DNA of 64,000 nucleotides from Algorimicrobium sediminis (GTDB taxonomy: Bacteria; Bacteroidota; Bacteroidia; Flavobacteriales; Flavobacteriaceae): assembly GCF_042684585.1 (NCBI RefSeq), contig NZ_JBHULS010000001.1:744001-808000 (forward strand), in the 5' to 3' direction. The stretch's first letter is position 1. Each line of letters opens with the position of its first letter. Position numbers and translations under genes: made by a program. Below, one piece after another: positions 1 to 9,104 of the stretch. The notes beneath the pieces are model-generated. The model saw only the letters and a program-made list of their open reading frames with translations. It was not told where the DNA came from and ran no database searches.

Positions 1-419
1 ACATCCGAAATAATAGCAATCAAACTATTTCAATGTTTTCTACCTTGGGTAATACCAATTTATCTTGCATTATGGTAGACAATGTAGATGCCGATTATTT
101 ATTAAATTGGACAATAGACGCCAATTCAAATTTTGTTCAAAGTTCCACCGCTTGCAACGCCTTGAGCCTTAATCCGTCAGAGGAAAATAAGACTAATTTG
201 GTTGTTTATCCAAACCCGGCAAGCAACGTTATTAACATTAAAAATTTGGAAGCTAATGCCCGTATAGCCTTGTTTAATGCCAACGGACAGCTAATTAAAA
301 ATAACACGACCCTAATGGGTAGCACGCAAATAATGGTATCCGATTTAGCTTCTGGTTTATACATCCTTCAAATTAAAACAGTAACTGGCACGCAAAGCCA
401 AAAAATTATTATCAAATAA
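1..419 (+). CDS. T9SS type A sorting-domain protein, C-terminal part
   Basis: The frame is open from the window edge, so this is the 3' end of a longer gene; the ATG at 33 is probably internal. The last ~75 residues form a T9SS type A sorting domain: a YPNPA motif, beta-strand pattern with IALFNANGQ, a DLASGLYI segment and a basic end (KIIIK). Such domains direct export across the outer membrane and are then cleaved. The part before it (NLSCIMVDNV... then a Cys) resembles the last unit of flavobacterial secreted leucine-rich-repeat proteins, so the missing N-terminus is probably a signal peptide plus LRRs. That last point is inference from the family. No adjacent partner gene is visible. Confidence 0.85.
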   Translation, partial: IRNNSNQTISMFSTLGNTNLSCIMVDNVDADYLLNWTIDANSNFVQSSTACNALSLNPSEENKTNLVVYPNPASNVINIKNLEANARIALFNANGQLIKNNTTLMGSTQIMVSDLASGLYILQIKTVTGTQSQKIIIK

Positions 420-607
420 TTGGGACACTATTTGAGCAAAACCCAACCAATATCATCACGGTTTTAAAACGATTGTGGTAAACAAATGTGGTAATTTAAG
501 ACGCTCCACATTCTGGTTTTCTTATTTAAAATGCAAGCAAAACCCTTTTGGTTTTACGAAATTGTAATTAAAAATGTTTCGGAGGTTTAAAGCTGCCTTG
601 CATTTTC

Positions 608-615
608 TATTTTTG
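608..615 (+). promoter_or_regulatory. Bacteroidota -7 element for rRNA methyltransferase
   Basis: TATTTTTG matches TAnnTTTG exactly and lies 17 bases before the ATG at 633, giving a very short leader. No convincing -33 TTTG is seen at the expected distance. Confidence 0.45.
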
Positions 616-632
616 CTGAAATTAAGAAGCAC

Positions 633-1853
633 ATGCCCGATATAAAATTACCGCATATTCCGGAGCCATCAACCCGTTTAGCCGTTAAATTAAATGCTAA
701 TGCAGAACGTTCTGTGGTACAAGGACACCCGTGGGTTTTTGAAAATAGTATTGAGAAGCTAAATAAAAAAGGCGAAATGGGGCAGGTGGCTGTAATTTTT
801 AGAAAACGGGATAATGCTTTTATAGGCGTTGGCTTATTCGACCCTAGTTCGCCTATTCGCATAAAAATATTACATAGCGGATTGCCCAAAATTATAAATG
901 CCACTTTTTTTGAAACCGCTATTAATGACGCCTTTAAAAAAAGAGCTACCTTATTAAAAACCAATACCACAAGTTACCGCTTATTGTTTGGTGAAAATGA
1001 TGGCTTTCCTGGTCTTATTGCAGACGTTTACAGTTCTGTATTGGTTGTAAAATTGTATTCCGAAATTTGGCTACCTTATTTACCCACAATTGTTAAAAAT
1101 CTAATTCAGGTATCTGGCGTAAGCACTGTTGTGTTACGATTAAGCAGACACCTGCAACAAACTACTAAACGCGTAACAGATGGCTCTGTTATATATGGAT
1201 CTTTAGCGCAAGAAGTGGTTCCGTTTACAGAACACGGCGTTCAATTTTCTGCTAATGTTATAAAAGGTCATAAAACCGGCTACTTTCTAGATCACCGTCA
1301 TAATAGGCAACGCGTGGGTGCTTTAAGTCGCGGAAAAACGGTTTTAGACGTTTTCTCGTATGCTGGTGGTTTTTCTGTTCATGCGTTAGCAAATCAAGCC
1401 ACATCTGTTACCAGTTTGGACATAAGTAAACAGGCGTTAAATGTAGCCGTGGCAAATGGTAAACTAAATGCGTATACCGGTAAGCATTATACCATAGCTG
1501 GCGATGCTTTTACAGAAATGAAGCAACTTATTCAGGCAGGAAAAACCTACGATATCGTGGTTATAGATCCGCCTAGCTTTGCAAAACAGCAATCGGAAAT
1601 AGCACTGGCTAAAAAAAAATACCGACAATTAGCGCTTTTGGGCATGCAGCTTACGGCTTTCAAAGGTATTCTGGTGTTGGCTTCGTGTTCATCCAGAATT
1701 TTAGCAGAAGCTTTTTTCGCAATTAACCACAATGCCTTGAGTGGTACCAAACGTCCTTTTAAAGTTATTTTAAAAACAGGCCATGATGTAGACCACCCAA
1801 TCGGCTTTGCAGAGGGTGCTTATTTAAAATGTGGTTATTATCAATTGGATTAA
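633..1853 (+). CDS. RlmI-like class I SAM-dependent rRNA methyltransferase
   Basis: Predicted 23S rRNA cytosine-C5 methyltransferase of the RlmI/YccW family, acting on rRNA in the cytoplasm with SAM as donor. The N-terminal ~95 residues look like a PUA RNA-binding domain (GHPWVFENSI). GYFLDHR at ~215 is the typical linker before the Rossmann fold. VLDVFSYAGGFS at ~237 is SAM motif I, DPPSFAK at ~312 is motif IV, and ASCSS at ~350 carries the likely catalytic Cys. At 406 residues it is close to E. coli RlmI (about 396). It converges with the next gene and the two stop codons overlap by 4 bases. The exact target base cannot be read from sequence. Confidence 0.85.
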   Translation: MPDIKLPHIPEPSTRLAVKLNANAERSVVQGHPWVFENSIEKLNKKGEMGQVAVIFRKRDNAFIGVGLFDPSSPIRIKILHSGLPKIINATFFETAINDAFKKRATLLKTNTTSYRLLFGENDGFPGLIADVYSSVLVVKLYSEIWLPYLPTIVKNLIQVSGVSTVVLRLSRHLQQTTKRVTDGSVIYGSLAQEVVPFTEHGVQFSANVIKGHKTGYFLDHRHNRQRVGALSRGKTVLDVFSYAGGFSVHALANQATSVTSLDISKQALNVAVANGKLNAYTGKHYTIAGDAFTEMKQLIQAGKTYDIVVIDPPSFAKQQSEIALAKKKYRQLALLGMQLTAFKGILVLASCSSRILAEAFFAINHNALSGTKRPFKVILKTGHDVDHPIGFAEGAYLKCGYYQLD

Positions 1854-2704
1854 GTTGTAAACCTCCAAGCTAAAATGCGCGTTATTTTTTGGCCTTGTTC
1901 CATGTTTATTATACGGTGCTCGGCTTTCAATTTTTCTAACTGTTTTATTAACTTCGGTAGGTGGGCTGCTTTAGACACTAACGTTGTAAACCAGCCTACT
2001 TGATTACTAAATTGAACACTTTCCTTAATCATGCGCTTAATAAACAAGGCTTCGCCACCATTGCACCAAAGTTCGTGTGCCTGACCACCAAAGTTTAAAC
2101 GAGGTGCTGCTTGTAAATTCAAATTTTTAAGCTTCCTATTAGTGCCTTTTAAAGCAGCCTCCGGGGAGCTATGAAACGGCGGGTTGCACATGGTAAAGTC
2201 TAGATAATTATCTGGCTCAATAATATTCTTGAAAATAAATCCGGGATAATTTTGCAATCGGATGGTTACAAGTTTTGAAACATTTGGAGTTAAAAGGCAG
2301 TTATGTTCGGCAAGTTGTACCGATTTTTCATTTGTATCCACACCAAGCATTTGCCAACCAAATAGTTGCGCGCCCAAAATAGAATAAATTGCATTTGCGC
2401 CAACACCAATATCTAGGCCTTTCACCATATTAAATTTTGGAGTAATTAAGTCTTTTAAATGCCATAAATAATCGGCTCTACTAGGAACAGGTGGACATAA
2501 ATATCCTACAGGTAACTGATAGTCTACCAAACCATAATGCGCCATTAGTAAGGCTTTGTTAAGCTCGAAAACGGCTTCTGGTAGCGCAAAATTTACAGAT
2601 TCTTTATGATATTCGTTTGTAAAAACATAAGGTTTTAAAGCCGGATTGGCGGCCGTTAATTTGCTAAAATTATACGGTTTATTGTGTATGTTTTTAACGT
2701 GCAT
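1850..2704 (-). CDS. rlmF: 23S rRNA adenine-N6 methyltransferase RlmF
   Basis: Predicted to methylate N6 of a 23S rRNA adenine (A1618 in E. coli). The motif CNPPFH at ~170, followed by a run of small and basic residues, is the N6-adenine methyltransferase signature in its RlmF form (NPPF rather than NPPY). A SAM-binding segment, GLDIGVGANAIYSILG, lies near residue 95-110. The 284-residue length is near the family norm. It is convergent with the RlmI-like gene, so two rRNA modification genes sit tail to tail. The ATG at 2704 is the only sensible start; the upstream region to the helicase gene is short and AT-rich. Confidence 0.88.
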   Translation of the reverse strand: MHVKNIHNKPYNFSKLTAANPALKPYVFTNEYHKESVNFALPEAVFELNKALLMAHYGLVDYQLPVGYLCPPVPSRADYLWHLKDLITPKFNMVKGLDIGVGANAIYSILGAQLFGWQMLGVDTNEKSVQLAEHNCLLTPNVSKLVTIRLQNYPGFIFKNIIEPDNYLDFTMCNPPFHSSPEAALKGTNRKLKNLNLQAAPRLNFGGQAHELWCNGGEALFIKRMIKESVQFSNQVGWFTTLVSKAAHLPKLIKQLEKLKAEHRIINMEQGQKITRILAWRFTT

Positions 2705-2823
2705 GGTGTTTAAATTAAAGGAGGTAACAAATATATACTTTCTGTTTTTGTAACTAGTTTTTGCTGCAAATAATATAAAACTGCTTAAATAACAATACCT
2801 TTACCGCTCAATTTACAAGCGTC

Positions 2824-3942
2824 ATGACAACATTTGCTCATTTAGGTATTCAAAAAGAATACGTAAAAGCCCTAAAGGAATTAAATATTATAGCACCAAC
2901 AGCTATACAAGCGCAAACCATACCGATACTTTTAAATAACCAAACCGATTTTATAGGTTTAGCTCAAACAGGTACCGGCAAAACGGCTGCTTATGGTTTA
3001 CCGCTACTACATATAATTAGCCCTTTAAATTTAGAAGTTCAGGCGCTTATTTTGGCACCCACGCGCGAATTGGTGCAACAAATAAAGAAACAACTTTTTA
3101 AATTTACCAAATATTGTAATGATTCGGTTTATTGTGAAGGCGTTTATGGCGGTGAGAAAATAGACCGGCAAATAAAAGCCCTAAAACGGCCGTCTCATAT
3201 TGTTGTTGCTACACCAGGCCGATTATTGGATTTAATAGAACGAGATGCTGTAAATATTAAGCAAATACAAACGCTTATTTTAGATGAGGCAGACGAAATG
3301 TTAAGCATGGGTTTTAAAAACGATTTGAATAAAATCCTAAAATATGCTACTACCCATTGTAATACGTGGTTGTTTTCGGCAACAATGCCGCCCGAAATTC
3401 AAAGCATTGTAAAAACCTACATGTCGCCTAAAACCATAAAAATAGCGGTTAACAAACAGGAAGTAGTAAACACCAATATTAGTCACCAATTTGTACGAAC
3501 CGCCTTAAAGCGTAAAGAAACTGTTTTAATAAGCTTGTTGGATCAATTTGACAAACAGCGCGGTATTGTATTTTGCAACACCAAAGCCAGTACCCAAAAC
3601 GTATATAATATTCTAAAAAACGAAGGCTTTTTAGTTGGCGCATTGGAAGGCGATATGCCCCAAAAGGAGCGAGACAAGGTCATGCGAGCCTTTAAAAACG
3701 AACGAATTCAGATATTAATATCCACCGACGTATCGGCTAGAGGCATTGATGTAAGCAATTTAGCCTTTGTAATTCACCATCAATTGCCCGAGCAAGCTGC
3801 TTATTATACGCACCGCAGTGGCAGGACAGCTCGTGCGGGTAAAAAAGGCCGTTCTATAGCTTTAATTCTGGACGATGAACAAAAAAACATTCAAGAGCTT
3901 GAAAAAAAGTTAGGCATCCAATTTACAGAATTCCACCGGTAG
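2824..3942 (+). CDS. DEAD-box RNA helicase, short form
   Basis: ATP-dependent RNA helicase of the RhlE/DbpA-like class, probably in ribosome assembly or RNA turnover. All core motifs are visible: Q motif (PTAIQAQTIP), Walker A AQTGTGKT at ~46, PTRELV, DEAD at ~154, SATMP, STDVSARGIDV and HRSGRTAR. It ends soon after the second RecA domain (372 residues), so it lacks the basic C-terminal tail common in flavobacterial paralogues. It lies upstream of a cold-shock gene on the same strand, and the two often respond together to cold. A separate promoter for the next gene is visible, so they need not be cotranscribed. Confidence 0.93.
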   Translation: MTTFAHLGIQKEYVKALKELNIIAPTAIQAQTIPILLNNQTDFIGLAQTGTGKTAAYGLPLLHIISPLNLEVQALILAPTRELVQQIKKQLFKFTKYCNDSVYCEGVYGGEKIDRQIKALKRPSHIVVATPGRLLDLIERDAVNIKQIQTLILDEADEMLSMGFKNDLNKILKYATTHCNTWLFSATMPPEIQSIVKTYMSPKTIKIAVNKQEVVNTNISHQFVRTALKRKETVLISLLDQFDKQRGIVFCNTKASTQNVYNILKNEGFLVGALEGDMPQKERDKVMRAFKNERIQILISTDVSARGIDVSNLAFVIHHQLPEQAAYYTHRSGRTARAGKKGRSIALILDDEQKNIQELEKKLGIQFTEFHR

Positions 3943-3967
3943 TTTTTAAAAAAGAAAATTAAAGTCT

Positions 3968-3975
3968 TATCTTTG
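3968..3975 (+). promoter_or_regulatory. Bacteroidota -7 element for cold-shock gene
   Basis: TATCTTTG is a perfect TAnnTTTG. Transcription would start near 3982 and give a leader of ~120 bases before the ATG at 4104. Confidence 0.6.
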
Positions 3976-3991
3976 TAGACGTTGCAGGAGT

Positions 3992-4014
3992 AATCCAAAC
4001 AAGGAATTTGGATT
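3992..4014 (+). promoter_or_regulatory. 5' leader hairpin of cold-shock gene
   Basis: AATCCAAA (3992-3999) and TTTGGATT (4007-4014) form a perfect 8-bp stem with a 7-base loop. It lies close to the predicted transcript start of the long leader ahead of the cold-shock gene. Such leaders can act as cold-sensing structures; here that is inference. Confidence 0.5.
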
Positions 4015-4103
4015 AATAATACTACCGTGGTTCTTTTTTATAACAGGCTTTTATTATTTTATTTCTTCAATTTAACCCTTAAAACTATTTCCATAAAATA
4101 AAA

Positions 4104-4562
4104 ATGGCAAAATCTCAACAGACATTTAATAAAAGTGAAAAAGAAAAAAAACGTTTAAAAAAACGCGAAGAAAAACGCAAAAAAATGGAAGCCAGAAAAA
4201 TGAATAAAGAAGCTGGTGGTTCCGATGGCATTCAATTTGCCTACGTAGATTTTAACGGAAATCTTACCGACACGCCTCCCGATCCGTCTATGCGTGTAAA
4301 AGTAGATGCCGAAAGTATAGAGGTTAGCATTCCAAAACGCGATGACAGCGAGGTGGAAGCTTTCGATCCTGTTCGTACTGGAAAGGTGTCGTTTTTCGAT
4401 AACTCCAAAGGCTTTGGTTTTATAATTGATTCGGAAAACCAAGAAAAATATTTTTGTCACGTTAGCGGGTTAGTAGACGATATAGCCGAAAACGATGCGG
4501 TTTCTTTCGAACTTGAAAAAGGCATGAAAGGTATGAACGCCGTTAAGGTTACCCGTATTTAA
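4104..4562 (+). CDS. Cold-shock domain protein with basic N-terminal extension
   Basis: The C-terminal ~65 residues (88-152) are a cold-shock domain, an OB fold that binds single-stranded RNA and DNA: GKVSFFDNSKGFGFI carries RNP1 and KYFCHVSG corresponds to RNP2. The first ~35 residues are almost all Lys, Arg and Glu and likely form a charged helix that adds nucleic-acid contacts. A ~50-residue linker joins them. The total of 152 is about twice a minimal Csp, but this longer form is common in flavobacteria. It has its own promoter and a structured leader, suggesting post-transcriptional cold control. Confidence 0.9.
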   Translation: MAKSQQTFNKSEKEKKRLKKREEKRKKMEARKMNKEAGGSDGIQFAYVDFNGNLTDTPPDPSMRVKVDAESIEVSIPKRDDSEVEAFDPVRTGKVSFFDNSKGFGFIIDSENQEKYFCHVSGLVDDIAENDAVSFELEKGMKGMNAVKVTRI

Positions 4563-4571
4563 AAAAAGCAT

Positions 4572-4579
4572 TATTTTTG
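4572..4579 (+). promoter_or_regulatory. Bacteroidota -7 element for porin gene
   Basis: TATTTTTG matches TAnnTTTG, 29 bases before the porin ATG at 4609. Confidence 0.55.
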
Positions 4580-4608
4580 TATTCTCTCAATAAATTTTTT
4601 GTTTCCAT

Positions 4609-5808
4609 ATGAAAGTAACCACGCTATTATTAGTTTTTGTTCTTGTATTTTCTGGGTTTAATAGTGCTTTGGCACAAACCGATACCACTGCCGTAAATAA
4701 GATAAAAGTAGATTACACAAAAAAGGGATTTACCTTTAGTACTGCAGATGATAATTATGCCATGCACATACAATCGCAAATTCAATTTCGATTTTTTACA
4801 CCAACAGATCAGAGTCCAACGGCTTTCGATGATTTTTCAAAACCAGACGAAACCGGATTTAAAATTCATAGGGCACGTTTAAAAATTGGAGGACATGCAT
4901 ACAAGCCGTGGTTTAAATACGCCATACAATACGATTATGCGCGCGGTACTTTATTGGATTTTAGGGTAACGCTAGATCGTTGGGACTTTTTTAAGGTAGA
5001 ACTAGGGCAGTGGAAAACTGCTTATAGTAGAGAACGAACCATTTCATCTGGTAAACAGCAAATGATGGACCGTTCTATTATAAACCGAGCTTTTACCATA
5101 GACAGACAAACGGGTGTTGCCTTTTCTGGGCGCGTGTTTCCAGAAACGTTGGCAGACTTTACTTACCATGTTTCGGTATTAACAGGTACAGGCAGAGGCG
5201 CGACAAGGAATGACGATTCGCATTTAATGTATGTAGGCCGTTTGCAGTGGAATATGTTTGGTAGAGAACTAGAAATTACTGGATCCGATTTAAAGTTTCA
5301 CGACAAACCAACGGCTTCCTTAGCCTTTGCTGCTGCCACGAATAGAAGTCAGTTTACCCGATTTTCAACCTCTGGAGGTGGTAATTTAGAAGGATATACT
5401 AGTAACGCCCCTGGGCAATATCGTATTAATCAAGGATTAATTGAAACAGCGTTTAAATACCGCGGATTTTCTTGGCAGCACGAATCGCATTTGAAAAAAA
5501 TTACGGACTACGAAACAAATACCGATAAAACACTTTCGGGTTACTACTTACAAGCAGGGTATTTCTTTTCCAATATAGCAGATTTTGTTCCGGCCCCGTT
5601 GGAAGTGGCTGGTATTTTTGCTAATTATACCCCGGATACGGATTTTAGCAATAGCTATGAACAAGAGTATGGTGTGGCGTTTAATTGGTTTTTTAAAGAG
5701 CATAGAAATAAGCTTACCATGGAGATAACCCGATTTTCTTACAAAACAATTGATAACATAAGCGATAACCAATGGCGTTTTAGAGTTCAATGGGATATTT
5801 CTTTCTAA
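4609..5808 (+). CDS. Outer-membrane porin, phosphate-selective O/P type
   Basis: A Sec signal peptide (residues 1-23, ending SALAQ) leads into a protein rich in alternating aromatic and polar residues ending in Phe (WDISF), the usual C-terminal signal of an outer-membrane beta barrel. IHRARLKIGGHAYKPWFKY and FRFRVQWD-like strands resemble the phosphate-selective porin O/P family. At 399 residues it fits a 16-strand barrel. The true solute is unknown; in Bacteroidota this family is often annotated only as porin. It starts 46 bases after the cold-shock gene and has its own -7 box. The next gene begins 32 bases downstream on the same strand and may be cotranscribed. Confidence 0.75.
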   Translation: MKVTTLLLVFVLVFSGFNSALAQTDTTAVNKIKVDYTKKGFTFSTADDNYAMHIQSQIQFRFFTPTDQSPTAFDDFSKPDETGFKIHRARLKIGGHAYKPWFKYAIQYDYARGTLLDFRVTLDRWDFFKVELGQWKTAYSRERTISSGKQQMMDRSIINRAFTIDRQTGVAFSGRVFPETLADFTYHVSVLTGTGRGATRNDDSHLMYVGRLQWNMFGRELEITGSDLKFHDKPTASLAFAAATNRSQFTRFSTSGGGNLEGYTSNAPGQYRINQGLIETAFKYRGFSWQHESHLKKITDYETNTDKTLSGYYLQAGYFFSNIADFVPAPLEVAGIFANYTPDTDFSNSYEQEYGVAFNWFFKEHRNKLTMEITRFSYKTIDNISDNQWRFRVQWDISF

Positions 5809-5840
5809 TAAATGTTGGACATAATCGCTGTTAGGCTGCC

Positions 5841-6842
5841 ATGGATTCTTTAACCCAAATTGTTTTAGGAGCGGCTGTAGGAGAGGCTGTTTTAGGAAAA
5901 AAAGTAGGTAATCGCGCTATGTTTTATGGCGCTATTGCGGGTACTATTCCAGATTTAGATATTATTGCCAATTTTTACACCGACACCGTTACGGCACTTG
6001 AAATTCACAGAGGTTTTACACATTCGGTGGTGTTTTCGGTTATATTTGGGCCCCTGTTTGGTTGGCTTGTTTCGCGTTACGAGCGTTATAAATCCTTTAA
6101 AGGTTGGGCCTTACTTTTCTTTTGGGCTTTTTTAACGCATCCTATTTTAGACGCCCATACCACTTGGGGAACCCAACTTTTATGGCCATTGGATTTACGC
6201 CTTGCTTTTAAAACTATTTTTGTAATAGACCCGTTGTACACACTACCACTGCTGGTATTTCTAATTTTAACCATGTTTCAGGAGCGGACATCCAAAAAAC
6301 GCCGTATATATAATAGAACAGGACTTTTTATAAGTACTGCCTATCTAGCGCTTACATTGGTGTTAAAGTGGACGGCCTATACTAAATTTGAGTCAGCACT
6401 AGCCGCCCAGAATATAAGCTACAATAAAATAGATACAAGGCCTTCACCATTAAATACCATTTTATGGAGTGCCAATATTGAAACTGAAACTTCTTTTTTA
6501 CTCGGTTCGTATTCATTTTTCGATACCCAACCCATAAGTTTTGTAGCTTATCCAAAAAACCAACATTTAATCAAGCACCTTAAGGATCATGAAAAAATGC
6601 AGCGCATGATTCATATATCGAAAGGTTGGTACACCATTTCCGAGCGCAATAATCAGTTGTATTTTAACGATTTGCGTTTTGGGTTATTAAGTTTAGAACC
6701 GGGTTCGGATAGTTTCGTATTTCAGTTTTTAATAGAGTATGATTCGCAAACAAATAACCTTCAATTTACAGAACTTCCCAAGCGCCCTAGAGACGCGAAA
6801 AAACTGTTATCCGAACTTTGGCAGCGCATAAAAGGGACCTAA
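5841..6842 (+). CDS. YdjM/DUF457-type membrane metal-dependent hydrolase
   Basis: Membrane protein of the LexA-regulated YdjM-like family, annotated as inner-membrane metal-dependent hydrolase. The first residues MDSLTQIVLGAAVGEAVLGK are typical. HRGFTHSVVF near residue 57-65 and HPILDAHTTWG near 102-112 supply conserved His and Asp residues that probably bind metal. About five hydrophobic segments lie in the first 190 residues, followed by a soluble C-terminal half. The biological substrate is not known. It follows the porin closely and is convergent with the exporter operon, with 9 bases between the stop codons. Confidence 0.8.
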   Translation: MDSLTQIVLGAAVGEAVLGKKVGNRAMFYGAIAGTIPDLDIIANFYTDTVTALEIHRGFTHSVVFSVIFGPLFGWLVSRYERYKSFKGWALLFFWAFLTHPILDAHTTWGTQLLWPLDLRLAFKTIFVIDPLYTLPLLVFLILTMFQERTSKKRRIYNRTGLFISTAYLALTLVLKWTAYTKFESALAAQNISYNKIDTRPSPLNTILWSANIETETSFLLGSYSFFDTQPISFVAYPKNQHLIKHLKDHEKMQRMIHISKGWYTISERNNQLYFNDLRFGLLSLEPGSDSFVFQFLIEYDSQTNNLQFTELPKRPRDAKKLLSELWQRIKGT

Positions 6843-6851
6843 ATCACCAGG

Positions 6852-7973
6852 TTAGGTGGTTTTTCTGTAGCGCCAAACGGCTAACGTATTCATTATAAAG
6901 GCATAAAGCAAGGTCTTTAATATTTGCGGGAGTATATCCATAAATCCAGAACCCTTAAGCATAACCATGCGCATGACTTCAACAAAATACCTAATTGGAT
7001 TAAACTCGGTAAGTATTTGCGCCCAATAAGGCATACTTTCTATAGGCGTAAATAAGCCACTCATTAAAATAAAAATAACCGTAAAAAACCAAGCTATAAA
7101 CATAGCCTGTTGTTGGGTATGGGTAAAGTTGGAAATGAACAAACCAATTCCTAGAATTACCAGTAAATAAATGCTGGTGTAACCATAAATTAATAGCAAA
7201 CTACCTATTACTGGTATTTTAAAAATGAATGTGGCTATTAACAAACCAACCGAGAGAATTCCGAGTCCTATTATCCAAAAAGGCAAGAGTTTGCCAATAA
7301 TAAACTGACTTTTTTTTATGGGGGTTACATTTATTTGTTCCAAAGTTCCTATCTCTTTTTCTCGAACAATATTCATTCCCGATAAAAAAAGTGTAATCAT
7401 AGTAACCAATAGCACCAAAATACCAGGAACCATATAGGTTTTATAATTTAAGGTTTCGTTGTACCAAAAAAGTGGTATGGTGGTTATGCTAACAGGCATA
7501 TAAACGGTGTTGCTTGCCGTTATATAGGTTGGGCGAACACCGCTATTAAAACGCTTAATAATTTCCGATACGTAAACGTTAACAAGTCCGGCGGCAGCGC
7601 CATCAATGGCATTAACGGTAACGCCAAGTGCTTGCGATTTTTCATTTTTTAAATGCCGTTCAAAATTAGTGGGTATCTCTAAAATAACATCTACATAACC
7701 AGCTTGCATGGCTTTATTGGCGTAACCATGTGTAGGGTAGTTAGCCACAACGTTAAAATAATTAGAGGCCTGAAACTTATCTATTAACGCGCGCGAACAA
7801 GCACTGCCATCGTTATCCACAAAGGCAAATTTTATGGCTTTAACTTCGAATGTAGCTGCATTCGATAAAATAATTAATTGGAGTAGTGGCAGAATAAAAA
7901 TAATAGGTAACATCCCTTTATTTCTAAATATCTGTCTGAATTCCTTCTGAATAATATAGCCTATTGTTTTCAC
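6852..7973 (-). CDS. ABC-2 type exporter permease (second)
   Basis: Six-span ABC-2 permease of the YbhR/YhhJ type: one transmembrane helix at ~20-40, a ~140-residue extracytoplasmic region, then five helices. REKEIGTLEQINVTPIKKSQFIIGK is the coupling-helix segment of this family. It is the last gene of the exporter operon. Its start overlaps the preceding permease gene by 4 bases, so the two are translationally coupled and probably form a heterodimer. 373 residues is the usual length. In E. coli the equivalent pair is YbhS and YbhR. Confidence 0.9.
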   Translation of the reverse strand: MKTIGYIIQKEFRQIFRNKGMLPIIFILPLLQLIILSNAATFEVKAIKFAFVDNDGSACSRALIDKFQASNYFNVVANYPTHGYANKAMQAGYVDVILEIPTNFERHLKNEKSQALGVTVNAIDGAAAGLVNVYVSEIIKRFNSGVRPTYITASNTVYMPVSITTIPLFWYNETLNYKTYMVPGILVLLVTMITLFLSGMNIVREKEIGTLEQINVTPIKKSQFIIGKLLPFWIIGLGILSVGLLIATFIFKIPVIGSLLLIYGYTSIYLLVILGIGLFISNFTHTQQQAMFIAWFFTVIFILMSGLFTPIESMPYWAQILTEFNPIRYFVEVMRMVMLKGSGFMDILPQILKTLLYAFIMNTLAVWRYRKTT

Positions 7974-9076
7974 TCCAATCTTATTTTATACTTTTTAATA
8001 CTAATGCCAATAAACACCACGGTCATGGCTATTAAAGTAACCGTTTCTTTCCATAAAACTTCTAATCCAACTCCTTTTAGCATAATACCTTTTACAATAA
8101 TTATAAACCATTTTGCAGGAATAATGTTGCTTATATATTGCAAAGGCAGAGGCATGCTGCTTATTGGAAAAATAAAACCAGATAACAAAATAACGGGTAG
8201 CATTAATCCCATTAAGGAAATCATCATAGCCGTTTGTTGCGTTGCTGAAATGGTTGAAATTAATATACCTAATGCTAAAGCCGAAATGATAAAAAGAATA
8301 CTTTCCAGCGCCAACAGCCACAAACTTCCCTGTAGCGGCATGTTAAATACAAAAATGCTTAACAGCACGATAACAGTGGCGTTAATAACAGACAGGAAAA
8401 CATAAGGAAATACTTTACCCAGTATAACTTGTAAAGGCGTAATTGGCGACACCAGAAGTATTTCCATGGTACCGAGTTCTTTTTCCCGAGTTATTGAAAT
8501 GGAGGTCATCATGGCCGAAACAAGCATAAGTATAACCGTCATGACACCAGGCACAAACATATACACACTTTTTAATTCTGGATTGTAGGCCATTCGGGTT
8601 TCCGAAACAACTACCTGGTTAACTGGAATAGCTGCATTGCGTTCTTTTGAATAGTGACTAATTATGGAGCCCATATAATTTGCTACGGTATTGGCCGTAT
8701 TGGGGTCTGTGGCATCCGTAATTATTTGAACTGAAGCAGTTTTAGTTTTAATAAGCTCTTGATTAAAATGAATATTTATATGTAAAACAGCCTTAATTTT
8801 TCCTTTTTTGAATGCCGTTTCAATAGCTTCTTCGTTCGTTATAAATTGCTTTACACTAAAATAGTTTGAGGCTGAAATTTTTTGGATTAAGGCTTTCGAG
8901 GCGCTATCATTTGCACGGTCTAAAATGGCAATATCTACATTATTAATTTCATTAGTTATGGCAAAACCAAATAAAAGAATTTGAACAATGGGCATACCAA
9001 AAAGAATAAACAACGAGCGTTTATCTCTAAAAATGTGAAAAAACTCTTTTTTTATAAAGCCTTTAAAACGTTTCAT
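7970..9076 (-). CDS. ABC-2 type exporter permease (first)
   Basis: Partner permease of the exporter, 368 residues with the same one-plus-five helix plan. TREKELGTMEILLVSPITPLQVILGK is the conserved cytoplasmic coupling segment. It is a diverged paralogue of the next gene, with which it overlaps by 4 bases. Together with the two ATPases, the HlyD-type lipoprotein and TolC in the same operon it should form an envelope-spanning efflux pump. The substrate cannot be read from sequence. Confidence 0.9.
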   Translation of the reverse strand: MKRFKGFIKKEFFHIFRDKRSLFILFGMPIVQILLFGFAITNEINNVDIAILDRANDSASKALIQKISASNYFSVKQFITNEEAIETAFKKGKIKAVLHINIHFNQELIKTKTASVQIITDATDPNTANTVANYMGSIISHYSKERNAAIPVNQVVVSETRMAYNPELKSVYMFVPGVMTVILMLVSAMMTSISITREKELGTMEILLVSPITPLQVILGKVFPYVFLSVINATVIVLLSIFVFNMPLQGSLWLLALESILFIISALALGILISTISATQQTAMMISLMGLMLPVILLSGFIFPISSMPLPLQYISNIIPAKWFIIIVKGIMLKGVGLEVLWKETVTLIAMTVVFIGISIKKYKIRLE

Positions 9077-9104
9077 TTGGTGTACCTATAAAGATTTTTG
9101 ATTT

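Noticed and set aside
587..970. Minus-strand frame over the RlmI-like gene
   Set aside because: Shadow of a well-supported gene on the other strand.
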